Part shown: piece after piece, positions 10,388 to 22,607 of the stretch
Layout of the letters: every line of letters starts with the position of its first letter
Numbering within the stretch: the stretch's first letter is position 1
Origin: Endothia cerciana
Taxonomy: Eukaryota; Ascomycota; Sordariomycetes; Diaporthales; Cryphonectriaceae
Reading direction: 5' to 3'
Length of the DNA: 64,000 nt
Assembly (NCBI GenBank): GCA_026119935.1
Contig: JALRMH010000007.1
Location: 480,052-544,051, forward strand
Program-made: the position numbers and the translations under genes
The notes under the pieces: generated by a model
The model's input: the letters and a program-made list of their open reading frames with translations, nothing else
Told to the model about the DNA's origin: nothing
Database searches by the model: none

Positions 10388-12402
10388 TCAAAACCCTCCA
10401 CGTTCATCGTAGCGCGGAGAATTCAGTCGGTGAGGAGGCTGTAATATAGAAACCGCGAAGGATCCTTGTGACGCACTTGGCGACCTTGCTCGCTGTTCCA
10501 TGCCCCAGGGTTCCGGCATCGGGGCTTGATTCGACGGGCCAGGGAAAGGATTGTGCGGTTGATACGGCGGAGGCATGCCAGCGTGACCGGGATGCTGATA
10601 AAGACTCTGCTGAGTAGTGTAGCTCGATGTCCCGCGCAGGTAGTTCTCCAGGTCGTGTTGAGGATTGTGGCGGCCCGGGGCCGCAGACCCCGGAGCGAGG
10701 CGAGACGGGTGCTCGCTGAGCGACTGTTGGGAATCGGGCGCCTTCCCCTTGCCGTTATTACTTTCCATAGCTGCCCAGTGCGCCGCTGCCCGGTTCTCGG
10801 GAGGCTGGTAGATGGAGTTCGTCGCTCTCGGGTCCCATATGGGTAGACCGCCTGGAGGCACCGCTTCACCGAGTGCTCGACCGTGAGCGTATGACGCCAG
10901 GTTGCCATTGATGCCCACCAGAGCCCACGCAAAGACAGCCACATCGCGAATGGACCGCATCAGGTGGTCTATGGGCGGTCCACCGGCAGCCTTGACGTTT
11001 TCACGCAGTGGCATGAATTGCGGTAGCAATGGCGCCTGGAAGGTGTACAGCATCTCCGGAGGCACGTAGGGCCGGACCGGCTGTTGAGCCCACGGCGCTG
11101 CGAAGAGACCGTTTTCGAAGTCCCACGGTGGCAGAACCAGTGGTGGATGGGCCGCCGGAATGGGAGGTCGGGCTCTTCTCAGGATCACAACCAGGCCGTC
11201 GGAGGTGCAAGAGACAACGGCCTCGAGCTCAACGGAAGGTAGTGGCCTGCGTGCATTCCGACGTTGCGGTGGTCTATGGTTTGCCCGCCTGTCCATGGGC
11301 GTAGAGACGGCAGGCTGTTGGGTGAAGGACGTCTTGTAAACAGGTGGGTTGAAGCCTGAGCTTGACGCACCATTTGACGAATGTTGTGCTGAGCTGCTGC
11401 TGCTCGCCAAGGGAAGGAATTCCATACTGTCATCTTCCTCCTCCTGCTTGATTGGCGGACCGCTTTGCTCTCTCCGGTCAACGTCCATTAAACCGTCCAA
11501 TGCCGCACCACCGCCGTCAGAGTCGCTGTTGGTGCTGCCAGCGTCCTCTTCATCCATCGCCTCGTCGTCTTCCTCGTCGTGTTCGAAGTCCTCCACCTCT
11601 CTCGGGTCTCTGGACCAGAATCGCAAGTACGCGATGGAGTCATTGGCTTTTGCACTTTCGAGACATTTGAGAGCATCTGGCAGGCAACTTTCTTGGATGC
11701 AGCGGTAGAAGCTTTTGTCTTTGACCTGATCTGGTGAGAGGCCGAGTACCGACGCAACGGCATTTGTAGCGAACATGATCGTGAGGTTTCTCGTGAACCG
11801 GTTTAGTATCAGCGCGGCCCGAGGCTCACGCTCCATAGGCGGCATCTGAAATTTGGGCGAGAGATGCTCCAGCATGTGATACCGGGGGTCACGTGGAGAT
11901 GAGGAGAAAATACGTCGGATCTGTGCACCTTCAAGGGCTCGCCTTTCGCTCTTCGCGCTTTGGCGGTAGATGCTGGTACACGCGACCAACACATCGTGGA
12001 CCACTGTGAAGCAGCATTCGCAGCTCACCCACTGGCCCTCTGCTGATAGAACTCTGGCATAATGAAGGCTGGCAGCTTTGTCGAGGAGGATCCCTCGGCT
12101 GTGGATCGACCTCGCAAAAGGAACCTCGTCTGGGTGGAAGTAGTCAAAAACAGATCTCCCGCGAACGTCTTCAGTTCGCCAGCCTAGTATATCGTTGATA
12201 GACTCTGATGCGAAGAGAATGTTGCAGTCAGGTGTTAAGTCTGCGAGCGTTAGCATCAGACTATGCTCTTTGAGCCACCCATAAGGCCAACCGGGCTACT
12301 ATTGAGGCTGGTACGGGCCTTCTGCCAGAGAACGAAAAGGGGTGCTATCCGGACTGTGGGTGCTTTCGACTTACTGTGGATGGTCATGAATGTGTGCTCC
12401 AT
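10388..12402 (-). CDS. Two-PAS-domain protein without a recognisable output domain
   Basis: Exon 1 (12402-12375, 28 nt) encodes MEHTFMTIH; a 134 bp intron (GTAAGT to CGCAG) follows; exon 2 is 12240-10388. The protein has 626 residues. Joining the exons gives MTIHNLTPDCNILFASESI, a much better PAS start than the ATG at 12256, which lies inside the intron. PAS 1 spans about 8-105 (SINDILGWRTEDV, FDYFHPDEVPFA, then WVSCECCFTVVHD). PAS 2 begins near 165 (LTIMFATNAVASVLGLSPDQV). An acidic run (EHDEEDDEAMDEEDAG) follows near 235, then low-complexity Pro/Ser/Gln sequence to the end. There is no zinc finger, bHLH, kinase or LOV-type flavin cysteine motif that I can find. Probably a sensor or adaptor that acts through partners; the function is unknown to me. 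Confidence 0.8.
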
Positions 12403-15400
12403 TGAGCTTAATATCTCAGGCTACTGTTGGCAGCCGCGGTCCTTCTGTTTCGATCCAAGATCAACTCATGCAATGCCGCCGAGCTTTGGCGTAGCGTGGG
12501 AAGAGCGACGTTTGGACAATCTTCCAAAGCCGGCGTTGAGCTAAAACAATGGCGTTTTAGACTAGTCGATCGTTCACGCTTCGACCCGACTGACAGCGGC
12601 GCAACCGTTACGTCGGATCCCTTCGACGTACGACGGACCGACCGGCATAGGACGGGTAGAGTTGTTGGTGCTACTGGGTGCCACTGCTTGAGTGCCCGTT
12701 TGTGAGATGTGCCGAGCAGCTCAACCAACGGGATGGCGTCTGTCAATCCTGGCTAACCGGGTGTCTGTAAGACGTCGATGTCGTTTTGAAGCGGGTCAGG
12801 TCTGACTGGCTCTCCCAAGCTCTGATAAGCTGGGAGATAAACGGGTCGATACGTGCAGCGTACGGCAGTCTGCAGGACTGCTCGACGAAGCTTCGTGTGC
12901 TGCTGGCCTCGTCCGTCAGACCGAATGCACGAGGCACAGCCGTCAGCTGTTCACTCGGGCTGCTGCAGGGTCAAATACACAGTTGCGAAAGTGATCGTTT
13001 CTTGGTCCAGCATTCGGCCGTGCGAAGCTAGAGGATATACTCTGTACGTATAGACTTTGAAGGGGCCAGAGAACGCCCTCTTACAGTGGGTGTGGCTGGC
13101 TGATCACTGAAGGTGACGTGCAATTGATGAGCCGGGCGTCAGGTATGGCAGCTAAGATGTTTTAAAACTTTCGTTGAGGTTGTGTCGAACCCCAGGGAGG
13201 CCTCGCGGGCCTGAACTCAAGAGACACAGGATCGAGGTAAGGCAAGAGTTGACGGTGCGGATCGAGTTGTTCAGAGGACGTCCGTCCTACTGCATGGAAG
13301 AAGCCGTAGCGGAAGAGAATGCTAGTGATCTGGACAGGGAGAATGCTTGTCTCGAGCGTGACGGGAAGGATGATGGCCACTGTTGGCCGTCCTCTTCGGA
13401 TGGAGGAGGAGGACGCCGATGATGGCTTTATGTCAAGTCGAAGCCGTCCAAAGACATATCTGGTTGCTTGCATTGCTTTTCGAGCCCTGCACCATGAGCT
13501 CCCCGGCCGCTGCTATCCGACAAGGGTTCACTTGAGAAGGTCGTGATGGGCCCGGACAGCCCCCCAGCCAATTTCTTGGCGTGGAGACGAGGTCCCCATG
13601 CAGCCGCGCCGCTGCCCACCCCTGGCATCCATCCACACCCATACCCACCCCCAAGGGTTATCAGGCGCAGCCAGGGGGTGGGGGGGGGGGACGCTCAAAG
13701 TACAGTACTGGTATAGTACAGCACTGATTCCGTGCCGCATGTTATTCTCCCTGCCGATTCCACGACGGGTGCTCCTGGGGTGGTATTCGTCACGGCCTGA
13801 GTACCCACGAGCTGCTGAGACCTCTGTTGGTCTGGTCCGTGTTCGCAAATGAGACAGGGTGGCGGGTGGGCGTGTGGCCCGCGAACACACCGGCTGCGGC
13901 TTGGGGGGGGAAAAAAGAAAGAAAAAAAAATGGTTCTCAGGAAGCACGTCGTAGTTATCGTGCTCGGCACACGAGCTACTGCTGTACACCCTGTCAGGAA
14001 TTAGGCAGCCGACGCTGGGCGACGCTGGGCTAGCTTCAACTCTAAATTGATGCCCATTGTGCAGGCCGGGCTGTGGAAGCAAATGTCCGCCTCCTACGCT
14101 TCCGCCACAAGCATAGAGGCCACAGTCTCGACTGATATTGGAATGTTCGACTCGGAGCGATTCTGTCGGTGACTTCTGAATTCGTCCGAGCCGCACAGGG
14201 AGGCGCTGCCATGCTCCTTGCGGCCAAGACTAGCGATTGCTCCTCCACGAAACTCCTTGTCTGGGGCAATATGTAAATGACTGTCAAAGCCGTATGATCT
14301 CAAGCAGGGTCGTATTCCCATGCAGGCATCGGCCGGACGAGGTTCATTGCTGCGAATTAGAAACATCTGCCGGCTCTTGCCACACTCGTCGTCTAACCCA
14401 CGCAGTGTACCATAGGATGGGCCGGACGGCCAGACGCAAGCAGCCTATAGACAAGATTCCCATATGCGATATATGTTGGAGAAGTGCAATGCGACAGACA
14501 CGGGGGCGTCGCATGGCATGTGGGCCTTGGGACCGCTTCAACAACTCGGGAAGTGTTTGCGAATCTGCAGCATGGCAGGCGGCGATCAGAGCTGTCATGG
14601 GAGTTTGACAGGGTGCCAACTCCACTTGTTCCCCCGCCGAAATGCTCACGGAAACGGGATGATTTCCGGCTGAGCTGCGGTTCTCATTTTGGAGCTGCAG
14701 GCCCCGATGAACATCGGGAATGGTCGAAGACAGGGCAAGACGGGCTGTCGGGTTCACCTACGAGGCCTCTTTCAGTCTTCGCCGTATGAAGTTGCGATCT
14801 TCCTCATCCCACGGAACGTCTCCAACCGCCTTGTCAGGTGGAATCACGCTGGCTGCGGCGAGATTGTCCTGAGTGCTGACGTACAGTCCTGGCAATGTGA
14901 TACAGATGAACAACGGGGGGTCTGGAGGACCCAATCAAGTGACAGGACAGCTTCTGACGACTTTGTCCCATAACGTCCGCCCGCGGCCGGATCCCTGAGG
15001 CCCAAGCTGCTGCAGTGCTGGTTCGCGCCTCTCGGTCTCTTCCCCGACACACCGAATGCTGAGATATCGGCCTGCGACGCTTGAACAGAGGATCGGTAAC
15101 AACCATAGTGGACCTTTCTGCGTGGATGTGATCGAGATTCACAGCCTCGCAGCCTCGCCTATGTTGATGTGTCAGATTGGGTAGGGCTGCAGTGGTGATC
15201 CATTTTGGATGTCCTGCACGATGGCCATCGACCAACAAGGGTTGCTCTCATCGGCGGCATATCATTCGTTAGAATACCGCAGTGACCCCGGATGTCGCGT
15301 CGCGGCCCGCGAGGATGTTTCTGACAACCGAACCACCCGACCAGATTGTGGCTGTCAAATGCCTAAGCGAAGGTTCTCCTTTCAGCCCCTGTCAGCCGTG

Positions 15401-16828
15401 GTTTTTTGCCCAGTAAAGACATATGACCGCCCGGGATATGTCAAGGATGAAAGCCACCGCAGGCGCTCTCCAGCAAGCCGCTGTCATCCCAGCCGTAGCC
15501 AATGCTGGGGCCTAATCTTATGCTGACATGCAGGTGATGGCAGCGCCAACGCCAATGATACTGGAGTAGTGCCAGTCAAGGGACTAGCTGAGGTAGCGTT
15601 CAATTATCGCAGTGACCCATCCGTTGGACTCTGCAAGCCGCGTGCAGCTCCGCAATCCCAGCCTCGTCGTGTTTACCAGTGACCGAATGATATTGGTCCT
15701 GAGGTGGTCTCGTCCAATGAGGCGACGGCTTCGTGACCTCTCACAACGTGCCATGACGAAGATCCCCAAGGAGCAATGATGCAACCGAGATCGGGACAGT
15801 CCTTGCCGAGGATTGAATCCTCGATCTCTATCAGTGTTTCTGGGATCAGCTTCAGTAGTGGGTACCGGATAGCCGGGGACGTTGCGACAAGGCGGATTCG
15901 GAGGACGAAAAATGAATGTCTCTGACACATAGACGCAGCAACGTCCAAGTGACCACCCCAAGACCATACTTTTCCCGCGACCTCTTAGGATTCTTGATGA
16001 TGTGTAGCAACAATTCGTAACGTCGTGACTTGACCCGACCCTGGCAAGGGTGGTATCCGTTGTATCCATACTCTGTACAGCTGCTGCAGGTGATGGGATC
16101 GAATCAATCAAGGCCGGAGGAGCTTAAACACGAACAGCGATCGGGCCTATAACCCGCGATTGGGTCGATGGGTATTCGTCACGACGATATCCAGGGCGTC
16201 ATGCCGGTATCATTCGATCCGCGCAGAGCTAGCTGCTGGTTACACCACAGGCAGGAATCTTCCCATAGGCAGATGTGGCCATAAGCCAAGGGCCAGGAAT
16301 AGCAGATGTCCTCTGTCGGTGAGATGTATGATACCTTGTTCCGTGACGCAGTAGCATGCTCTCATCATTTTTTCCTAGCTGCAGGCTGCATGTACAGCGC
16401 CGTGTCGAGGTAGATGGTGATCGATGTGTGCCAGCCACATCCTGAGATTGCTGCACCAAGGAGACGCTGAGAATTCCAATTGCACAAGGTCTTCAACCAG
16501 GTGACCGGAAGATAAACCTCAGTCGGCCTTAGAACCGCTGAAATCTGGACAGGTCATAGGACCAGTTCGGACCATTGATCCCTAGTGGAATATCTGAAGT
16601 CCAAGATATGTGTGTTTTTTTGTTGAGGACGAGAATTGGAAAAGTCCAAGGCCTTCGACATGCGCAGGTGTCTTACAGTGCTGAGGTGGAACCTCTGAGA
16701 GGGTGCCCAGGGTTCCAGAGGTTCAGGGGTTTCACATCTCACAGACCCGAGCCGAAATAAGGAAGTCGCGAACCCTGAATCCTGGCACTAGGGTTTTGCC
16801 CGATCAACAAACGCGATCCCAGCAACAC
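12403..16828. other. 4.4 kb non-coding interval between divergent genes
   Basis: Lies between the starts of the PAS gene (-) and EED (+). All ORFs here are short, lack motifs and have no splice partners. There are homopolymer patches (poly-G at 13681-13690, purine-rich 13903-13930) and a short direct repeat, GACGCTGGGC, near 14013-14030. I recognise no transposon. It could hold long regulatory regions or a non-coding transcript. Confidence 0.5.
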
Positions 16829-19019
16829 ATGAGACGCCCCTCGTTGGGCCAGACCAGCACCAACTACAGTATGCCTCCGTTACATGATCCAGAGTGGGAT
16901 CTTCCCAAGCTGCGTGCATCATTTGGTTTTGAGGTTCGTTCACGTGGCGTTGGGCGACAGACACCGGTCGACTACGTGCTGAAGCTCTTTACCAGGACGA
17001 TCATAAGTTTACGAAGGGTCTCGACGAAGCAGATACTGGTGGGTTGGGGCCGGGTCCTGGTGACCAGGACATGTATTTGGATACCGTCTTCTGACACCGG
17101 CTCCCAAGAATTCTTCGATGTCAAATTCTACCCTTATGATCCTGTTGGGTCAGACCCTATTTTTGCTGCTGTCAGCAAGAAGCACGTGCGTGAACTTCCG
17201 TCTATATCACGACAGGTCCGGCTCGTGAACTCTTGGTTGACGCTTTTAAAGGTGGTAATATGTCGTTTGATACAAGGAGGAGATAACGTCAACCCTTGCG
17301 AGGTTATCAGGGTCATCCGGGACGACGATGTGGGTTTCAGAGGCACCCAGGTCGATCTTGGGTCGGCGTGCTGACACGGAACAGCAAGAAGCCCTCAACT
17401 GCTCATGCTGTTGGTCGAAGGAGGCCGAGACTGACAGAGCACTGCTGTGCGTAGCTGGTCGTGATGCCAAAATCAAAGTCTACAACGTGAAGGAGGGCAG
17501 GCTTCATACAGTTCGTCCAGCGCCCGGCCCCAGCCCTGAAAACGTCCGCTGACACGTCTTCAGACACTCGTAGGTCACGGAGGCGTAAGTCCTGGTTTAA
17601 GCACACTAGGTAAGACGTACGTTGCATATGTTAACTGAGACCAGGAAATTAATGATCTCGCGACGTCACCCGATAGTCCACGTGTTATCGCCTCGGCATC
17701 AGACGATACGACAGTCAGATTATGGAGTTTAGATCCTGTTCACGCCAGGCAGCCCTGTGTTTGTCTCCTCGGCGGCGAGGGGCATTCGTGGAGTTTACTC
17801 AGCGCTGTAGGTTACTCATTACGATCGACGATCTGCTTCCGGACCAACCCTGACATACTGCCCAGGCATTTCACAGCACTGGTCGATATCTGCTGTCGGC
17901 AGGGCATGACCAGGTCATCAACCTGGTGAGTATGGTGAAGTACCGAATCATTCTCGAGAGAATATCTCTAATCGACTCGACAGTGGACAATCCCAGAGCT
18001 TCCAGAGATACATGTCGACACGCCAATAGTTGTCCATTACCCACATTTTTCAACCTCGGAAGTCCATTACGGACTTATTGACTGGTAAGCGGACAGACGT
18101 ACACTGGTCTGTCCAAGCTAATGCTCGCCACAGCGTCGCCTTCTACGGCGACCTTATACTCTCCAGAGCCTGTCACGAAGAAAAGATTGTGCTATGGCGG
18201 ATCGAAGGCTTCGACTCTGAGGACCCTCCCCCGCCACCATCCACAGCGCCCACAGCCCACGACCAGAGCCGGACGACCCGATCCGCGTTCGCTCCGGCCG
18301 GCGCCCCGAGCCAGTGGATGAGGCTACTGCAATTCGAGACTCAGAACTGCGGCGTGCAGTTTTTCCTCCGCTTCAGCCTGCACCACGTCCACGGGCAGCA
18401 CCCGATACTGTGTTTCTGCAACGCCAAGAACGAGATCATGATGTGGGACATGATGCGCCTCACCGCATACCAGGAATTTATCGACTCGCTTTGTGATCCC
18501 GACCGCGACCCGGACGCCAAGATTGCCAAGCCGGGGTGGCTTCTACCTGCACATCATAAGTCGAAAGGCCTGGGTCCGCCCCTCGATCCGGATGGCGAGA
18601 AGGCCGAGGCCACGGCCGTGATGAGGCCTGTGGGCCACAAGGACCCGTTCGATATTGAGCAGGTCTTGCAAAAGGAAGGTTTTAATGCACAGACGATCGC
18701 GCTGTGGCAGAGCAGGTTCGACACCAGCAACCCGAACAAGATGATCAAGCCACACAGGCAAGAAAACCTGCAGGGCCCACCGTTTGTGGGGAGGCAGGTC
18801 GCGTGGAGCCTTGATGGGTGCTGGTGTGTTGTTGTGGGAAGTCGGAACCACGCGGTGATCTTCCAGCGGTGGGCCAAAGGAGGGCGGCATTCGACTAGTA
18901 GGCAGAACTCGCGTGTCCCGTCCGAGGCGCAAAGCCGTCAGGGGACGGCGGCGGTTAGTGCTGAGAGTGAGGCCCCGAGCACGAGCGCGTCCTTTGCTCA
19001 ACCGGGGGCGCTCATGTGA
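16829..19019 (+). CDS. eed: Polycomb repressive complex 2 WD40 subunit EED
   Basis: WD40 propeller protein of PRC2, the nuclear complex that makes and binds H3K27 trimethylation. Ten exons: 16829-16933, 16996-17038, 17109-17185, 17252-17329, 17385-17510, 17564-17584, 17645-17806, 17866-17925, 17984-18084, 18134-19019; 552 residues, all phases agree. Signature segments in order are FFDVKFYPYDPVGSDPIFAA, VAGRDAKIKVYNV, TTLVGHGGEINDLATSPD, DDTTVRLWSLDP, LLSAGHDQVINLW and DCVAFYGDLILSRACHEEK. The last matches animal EED (DCVRWLGDLILSK). The final blade (VAWSLDGCWCVVVGSRN) is followed by a Ser-rich tail of about 50 residues. Exon 6 is only 21 nt but is needed for the GHGG motif. An in-frame ATG upstream (16703) leaves the start slightly uncertain. 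Stop codons of EED and convergent RRN11 are only about 100 bp apart. Confidence 0.9.
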
Positions 19020-19121
19020 TGACCTCGGCGGTTGAAAGGTCTTGCTCTATCATCACCCAGACGAGCATGCCTAGATAGCAGCACAACGCTGAGGATCTGA
19101 TCAGAGACCACAATGCCATCA

Positions 19122-20537
19122 TTATCTCATAGGCAGAGACGAGAAAACAGGCAAGCCGCCCCACGCAGAGCTGAAATCGTCATCCTCCTCTTCGGCTCCG
19201 TAGTCATCCCCTTCAGGTCCTTCCACCCACCGCTCCGTGAACGCATCCGGCCGCCCACCATTCTGCTTCATCTTCACAAAGAACACCCTCGCCCTCTCCC
19301 TCTCATCGGCCCTGGTCCGCCTGCCTTCCTCCTCTTCATCTTCCGTCCTCGGCGGCGGCGGCACGCTCAGGTCACCCACGTATAGCGCAACCATACCGCG
19401 AAGCCTCAACATCTCCACGCTGCGGCTGTACGGCGCATTCTCCATCAGCACATCCATGCGGGTCGCGACGTCCCTCATCATAGCCATGGCGTGCAGCCCC
19501 AGGTTCGCCTTCCCCTGTCTGAGTCTCCGTCCCCGGCCCGTGGGATGAGCGTGGCCCTGATCATCATCATCATCGTTGTCGTCCAAGTAGTGCTCGCCGG
19601 GCATGTCGATATCATTCGACCACGCCTCGGACTCCCGCTCCAGCCTCTCTAGGGAGAGTTTGTGCTCGACCCAGGTGTTGTAGAACTCGCACCCGAACAA
19701 GACAGGGTGGAAGTCCAGGTCGGAGATGGAGTTCGGGTGCAGGCGGTTGTAAGGGTACTGCCGGATCAGGCCCTCGAGGTACTCGCGCAGCTGCGGCATG
19801 TTGGCCGCGGAGCCCCATCTCCGCGCCACCGCCACCTTCCTCCCACCATCATCAGCACCGCCCTCCGCGCCGTGCAGCAGCCCCCCATCGCCGCCTGCTG
19901 CTGGTGATGATGGTGGTGGTGGAGACCCGTCGACGGCGGCGTCGTCCTCGGCGGGGAGCACGCTCCTCGCCCTGGTCTCCCCGTCCCTCATCAGCACCTC
20001 GGCGCCCAGGCTCCACAGCCCGTCCCGCCTCAGGTCGACGCCCTTGCCCCTGACCTCGCTCCGGCGCAGCAGCCCGAACGCCCTCTTGGCGCGCGGTATG
20101 TCGCCCTCCTCCAGCGCGCGGAGGACCACGCCGGTGAGGAAGCCGAGGTGCCGGTCCTGCGCGTCGCGCATCTGCCGCGCGCGGCGGGCCCTGTCGTCCC
20201 TGGCCTTGGCCGCCGGCGTGCCGGGCGCCGGGGCGCCGCCGCCGCCGTCGCCCTCCTCGGCACCATGGCCGGGGGGCGGGTCGTCGTTGCCTGCTGCTCC
20301 GCCTTCCCCTTCCGCGAGCTGTTGGGCGCGGTGGGCTGGCCGGATGGGCCGGTGCGGGAAGTTTGGTATGTATGTCGACGGCAGCAGGTCGTCCTCGGCC
20401 AGGCCTGCGACGTGGAGCTGTTTGATTGCGCTCTCGCTGTGTGAGAGGGGGTTGATGGCGTCGGAGGGCAGGGGCTGCGAGGAGCGGCCGGTGCTGCTGA
20501 AGGCAGACAGGGACCGCTTGCGCTTTTGAGAGGCCAT
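19122..20537 (-). CDS. rrn11: RNA polymerase I initiation factor Rrn11-like
   Basis: Core Factor subunit (with Rrn6 and Rrn7) that places Pol I at the rDNA promoter in the nucleolus. Single exon, 471 residues from the ATG at 20537 (MASQKRKRS, a basic start); reading frame further upstream is not protein-like. The Rrn11-type helical region is seen near residues 110-190: HLGFLTGVVLRALEEGDIPR, then RAFGLLRRSEVRGK and DGLWSLGAEVLM. Next comes a region rich in Asp, Gly and Pro, then MPQLREYLEGLIRQYPYNRL and a conserved FYNTWVEHKL. The middle and C-terminus carry acidic runs (DDNDDDDDQ, EDEEEEG). The family is fast-evolving, so the call rests on the helical block and length. Confidence 0.75.
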   Translation of the reverse strand: MASQKRKRSLSAFSSTGRSSQPLPSDAINPLSHSESAIKQLHVAGLAEDDLLPSTYIPNFPHRPIRPAHRAQQLAEGEGGAAGNDDPPPGHGAEEGDGGGGAPAPGTPAAKARDDRARRARQMRDAQDRHLGFLTGVVLRALEEGDIPRAKRAFGLLRRSEVRGKGVDLRRDGLWSLGAEVLMRDGETRARSVLPAEDDAAVDGSPPPPSSPAAGGDGGLLHGAEGGADDGGRKVAVARRWGSAANMPQLREYLEGLIRQYPYNRLHPNSISDLDFHPVLFGCEFYNTWVEHKLSLERLERESEAWSNDIDMPGEHYLDDNDDDDDQGHAHPTGRGRRLRQGKANLGLHAMAMMRDVATRMDVLMENAPYSRSVEMLRLRGMVALYVGDLSVPPPPRTEDEEEEGRRTRADERERARVFFVKMKQNGGRPDAFTERWVEGPEGDDYGAEEEDDDFSSAWGGLPVFSSLPMR

Positions 20538-20796
20538 TGTCGCAGCCCCTAGTCCGTCACACGGGGTGAGGAGATTACTGGTGTTGTTGGCTCGACGAAG
20601 CCGGTTTATGTAGATGAGTCTGGGCTCAATTTGGTCGCGGCTTATGTACGCGGGTTGAGCCTCTTTATGGCAACTTGCCTGTGTTGTTAGGCTCAATTTT
20701 CAATTTTGAGGCTTGATGCTAGACATCTTCACGTATCTCATCGCACATGGACTCCACAAGCTGAGATATCGAGCGTGTTGTCGGCTGGTTTTTTCT

Positions 20797-20832
<36 letters not shown>

Positions 20833-21343
20833 GGCTGAGAGGTGGAAAGTTGAGAGTTCGTGCAGTTCCGTGAAAACTGCCCCGCGACACCAGTGCCGTG
20901 AAGTTGGCCTAAGTCAAATACAACACATTCATCACATAATTCCCCAGGACGACATCCAGGGAACAATTGAAAAAATCTGAGCCACACAGCTTACTTGTAC
21001 GCAATACCCTGCGATGCTACTTTTGAGACAAGCCTGTGAGTGGAGGAACCATTGCTGATGACCCAAAGTCTATGTTTGATGTGATAAGACTGCTGAGCGA
21101 AGAATCTTTTCTTCCGATTCTATTCCTTTGCCTTCAGAAAGACCCTGCAAAATCTCTTGATACATAGGTCCGGTGGCGCAGATGAGTTCTATCCACCGTT
21201 CTCTTAAACGCCGATCATGAAATCTTCTTTTCCCCGTATGCACCCTGTCCCATCTATATGCCAGCCCGTACTCGTACAATGACTAAGTGCTCTGGGGGTA
21301 TCTTTCCTTTGATCTTTGCATGCGGCCAAAAGACAGACGCCTA
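20538..21343. other. Intergenic with (CT)n tract
   Basis: 806 bp between the RRN11 start and the end of the mitochondrial carrier gene, both on the minus strand. It holds a pure CT tract at about 20801-20829, probably in the RRN11 promoter or leader (GA on the sense strand). No coding signal. Confidence 0.55.
20801..20829. repeat. (CT)n microsatellite
   Basis: About 14 CT units, roughly 265 bp upstream of the RRN11 start. Confidence 0.9.
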
Positions 21344-22607
21344 TCATAACGCCCTCTCATTTCCCAGCGGCGACCAGACCTCCAGCTTGCGCAACAGGGT
21401 CTGGTACAAGAAGAGCATGCACCCGCTCTGTATGCTCGTCCATACGAAACGTGGCCCTACGCCACGGAACCACCCACCTATGCCCTCGGTCCTGTAGATC
21501 ATCCTCAGCCCCATGATGACCGATGATGTTTCTAGAGTCGCAGCTCCTGGCCGAGGCGTATGCGTCGATGGGGATGACGTGGAAATCAGGCGTTTCGCCG
21601 CTTCCTTCACCCTTGTCGCATCTGTTGCTTGTGAGATGTGTGGGTCCACGGCGCCCTTGGTGGTCGGTTTCGATTTCGAGGGTCTGGCTGGTTCTGCACC
21701 CGGGTTGACCTGAGTTTGCAGGCGGGTCTTGACCACATCCAGCGGGCACGTCATCGCGCCCGCGAGACCACCTCCAGTCGCACCTGTGAGGAATTCGAGA
21801 GGTGTGCCGAGCTCGTTGGTGCCCTTCCATTGTACAGCCCAGTCCCTGAATTGCTCCCAGAACATGAATTGTAAGGCGGAGAACGGTAGATCACGGGAGA
21901 GCGTCGCCTGGTAGCCGTAAAAGAGGGCAGAGAAGCCCTCTGTACGCACGATCGTTCTTGCGGCGTCGACGGTGTTGCGGTAGTTGTAGCCAGAGTTGAA
22001 ATGAGGGTTGTTGTAGCGGCCTTGTAACTGCAGTCGGGTCTTGAGGACTTCGGTGGGGACGTAGACGACGGAGGCGGCCAGATCACCGACGAACCCTGCG
22101 CCGGAGTGTCAGTTACTTGCAAAGACCTGTCAGGGACGATCTCTTGAGGCGGGCGTACCGGCTGTGAGGTATGCAAGATTCGATTGCACCCCCCGGTCGA
22201 TCAAGTTCCGCTTGGTGAACTCATATGTCCCGAAGAACAGTACTGTTCCTGGGAACGAGCCCAGAAGCGCCGGAAACCAGCCGCCATAGAGACCCCTCCT
22301 CACCCCCTCTTGCCGCAGTATTGTGTAGTATGAGGAGCCGAGGGAAGTATATTTCGGAGGAATGTGAGGGTCGCCCTGCTGCCGTGTCTTGACCGTATCC
22401 AAGGAGTGCATGAGCATGTCGCCAGTGGTTCCCCCAAGGCCCCCGGCGATCATGGCCTGGAAGAGACGGACTCGATCAGCATTTTCTCGACGAGGCGGCC
22501 CAACACGTCAGGCCAGCAGACTGGCGGAAGCAGCGGCGTGGTGTGTTTGTGCATACATGTATGTAGGGCGGGCGATCCTCATATTCTTGGTTTGCAGCGA
22601 GTGTCAT
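21344..22607 (-). CDS. MME1: Mitochondrial carrier, Mme1/YMR166C type
   Basis: Inner-membrane solute carrier; the yeast relative is described as a mitochondrial magnesium exporter. Exons are 22607-22557, 22456-22159 and 22095-21344, giving 366 residues. Introns are 100 bp (GTATGC to TCCAG) and 63 bp (GTACGC to GCGCAG). Exon 1 (MTLAANQEYEDRPPYIH) joins AMIAGGLGGTTGDM, as expected in this subfamily. The three carrier repeats show SLDTVKTRQQG (the usual Pro is Ser), VPTEVLKTRLQLQGR and CPLDVVKTRLQTQ. Subfamily markers are RRGLYGGWFPALLGSFPG, FGTYEFTKR and FYGYQATLSRDLPFSALQF. Repeat 3 carries a hydrophilic loop of about 65 residues (Ser/Thr/Pro-rich), longer than usual. Family is firm; substrate is inferred from the yeast relative. 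Confidence 0.87.

Noticed and set aside
15780..15860. Possible tRNA T-arm (GGATTGAATCC)
   Set aside because: The palindrome has no matching acceptor, D or anticodon arms at proper spacing.
18030..18133. Start of the 329-codon frame as an independent gene
   Set aside because: It reads through EED exon 9 out of frame and intron 9; the true frame enters at 18134 by splicing.
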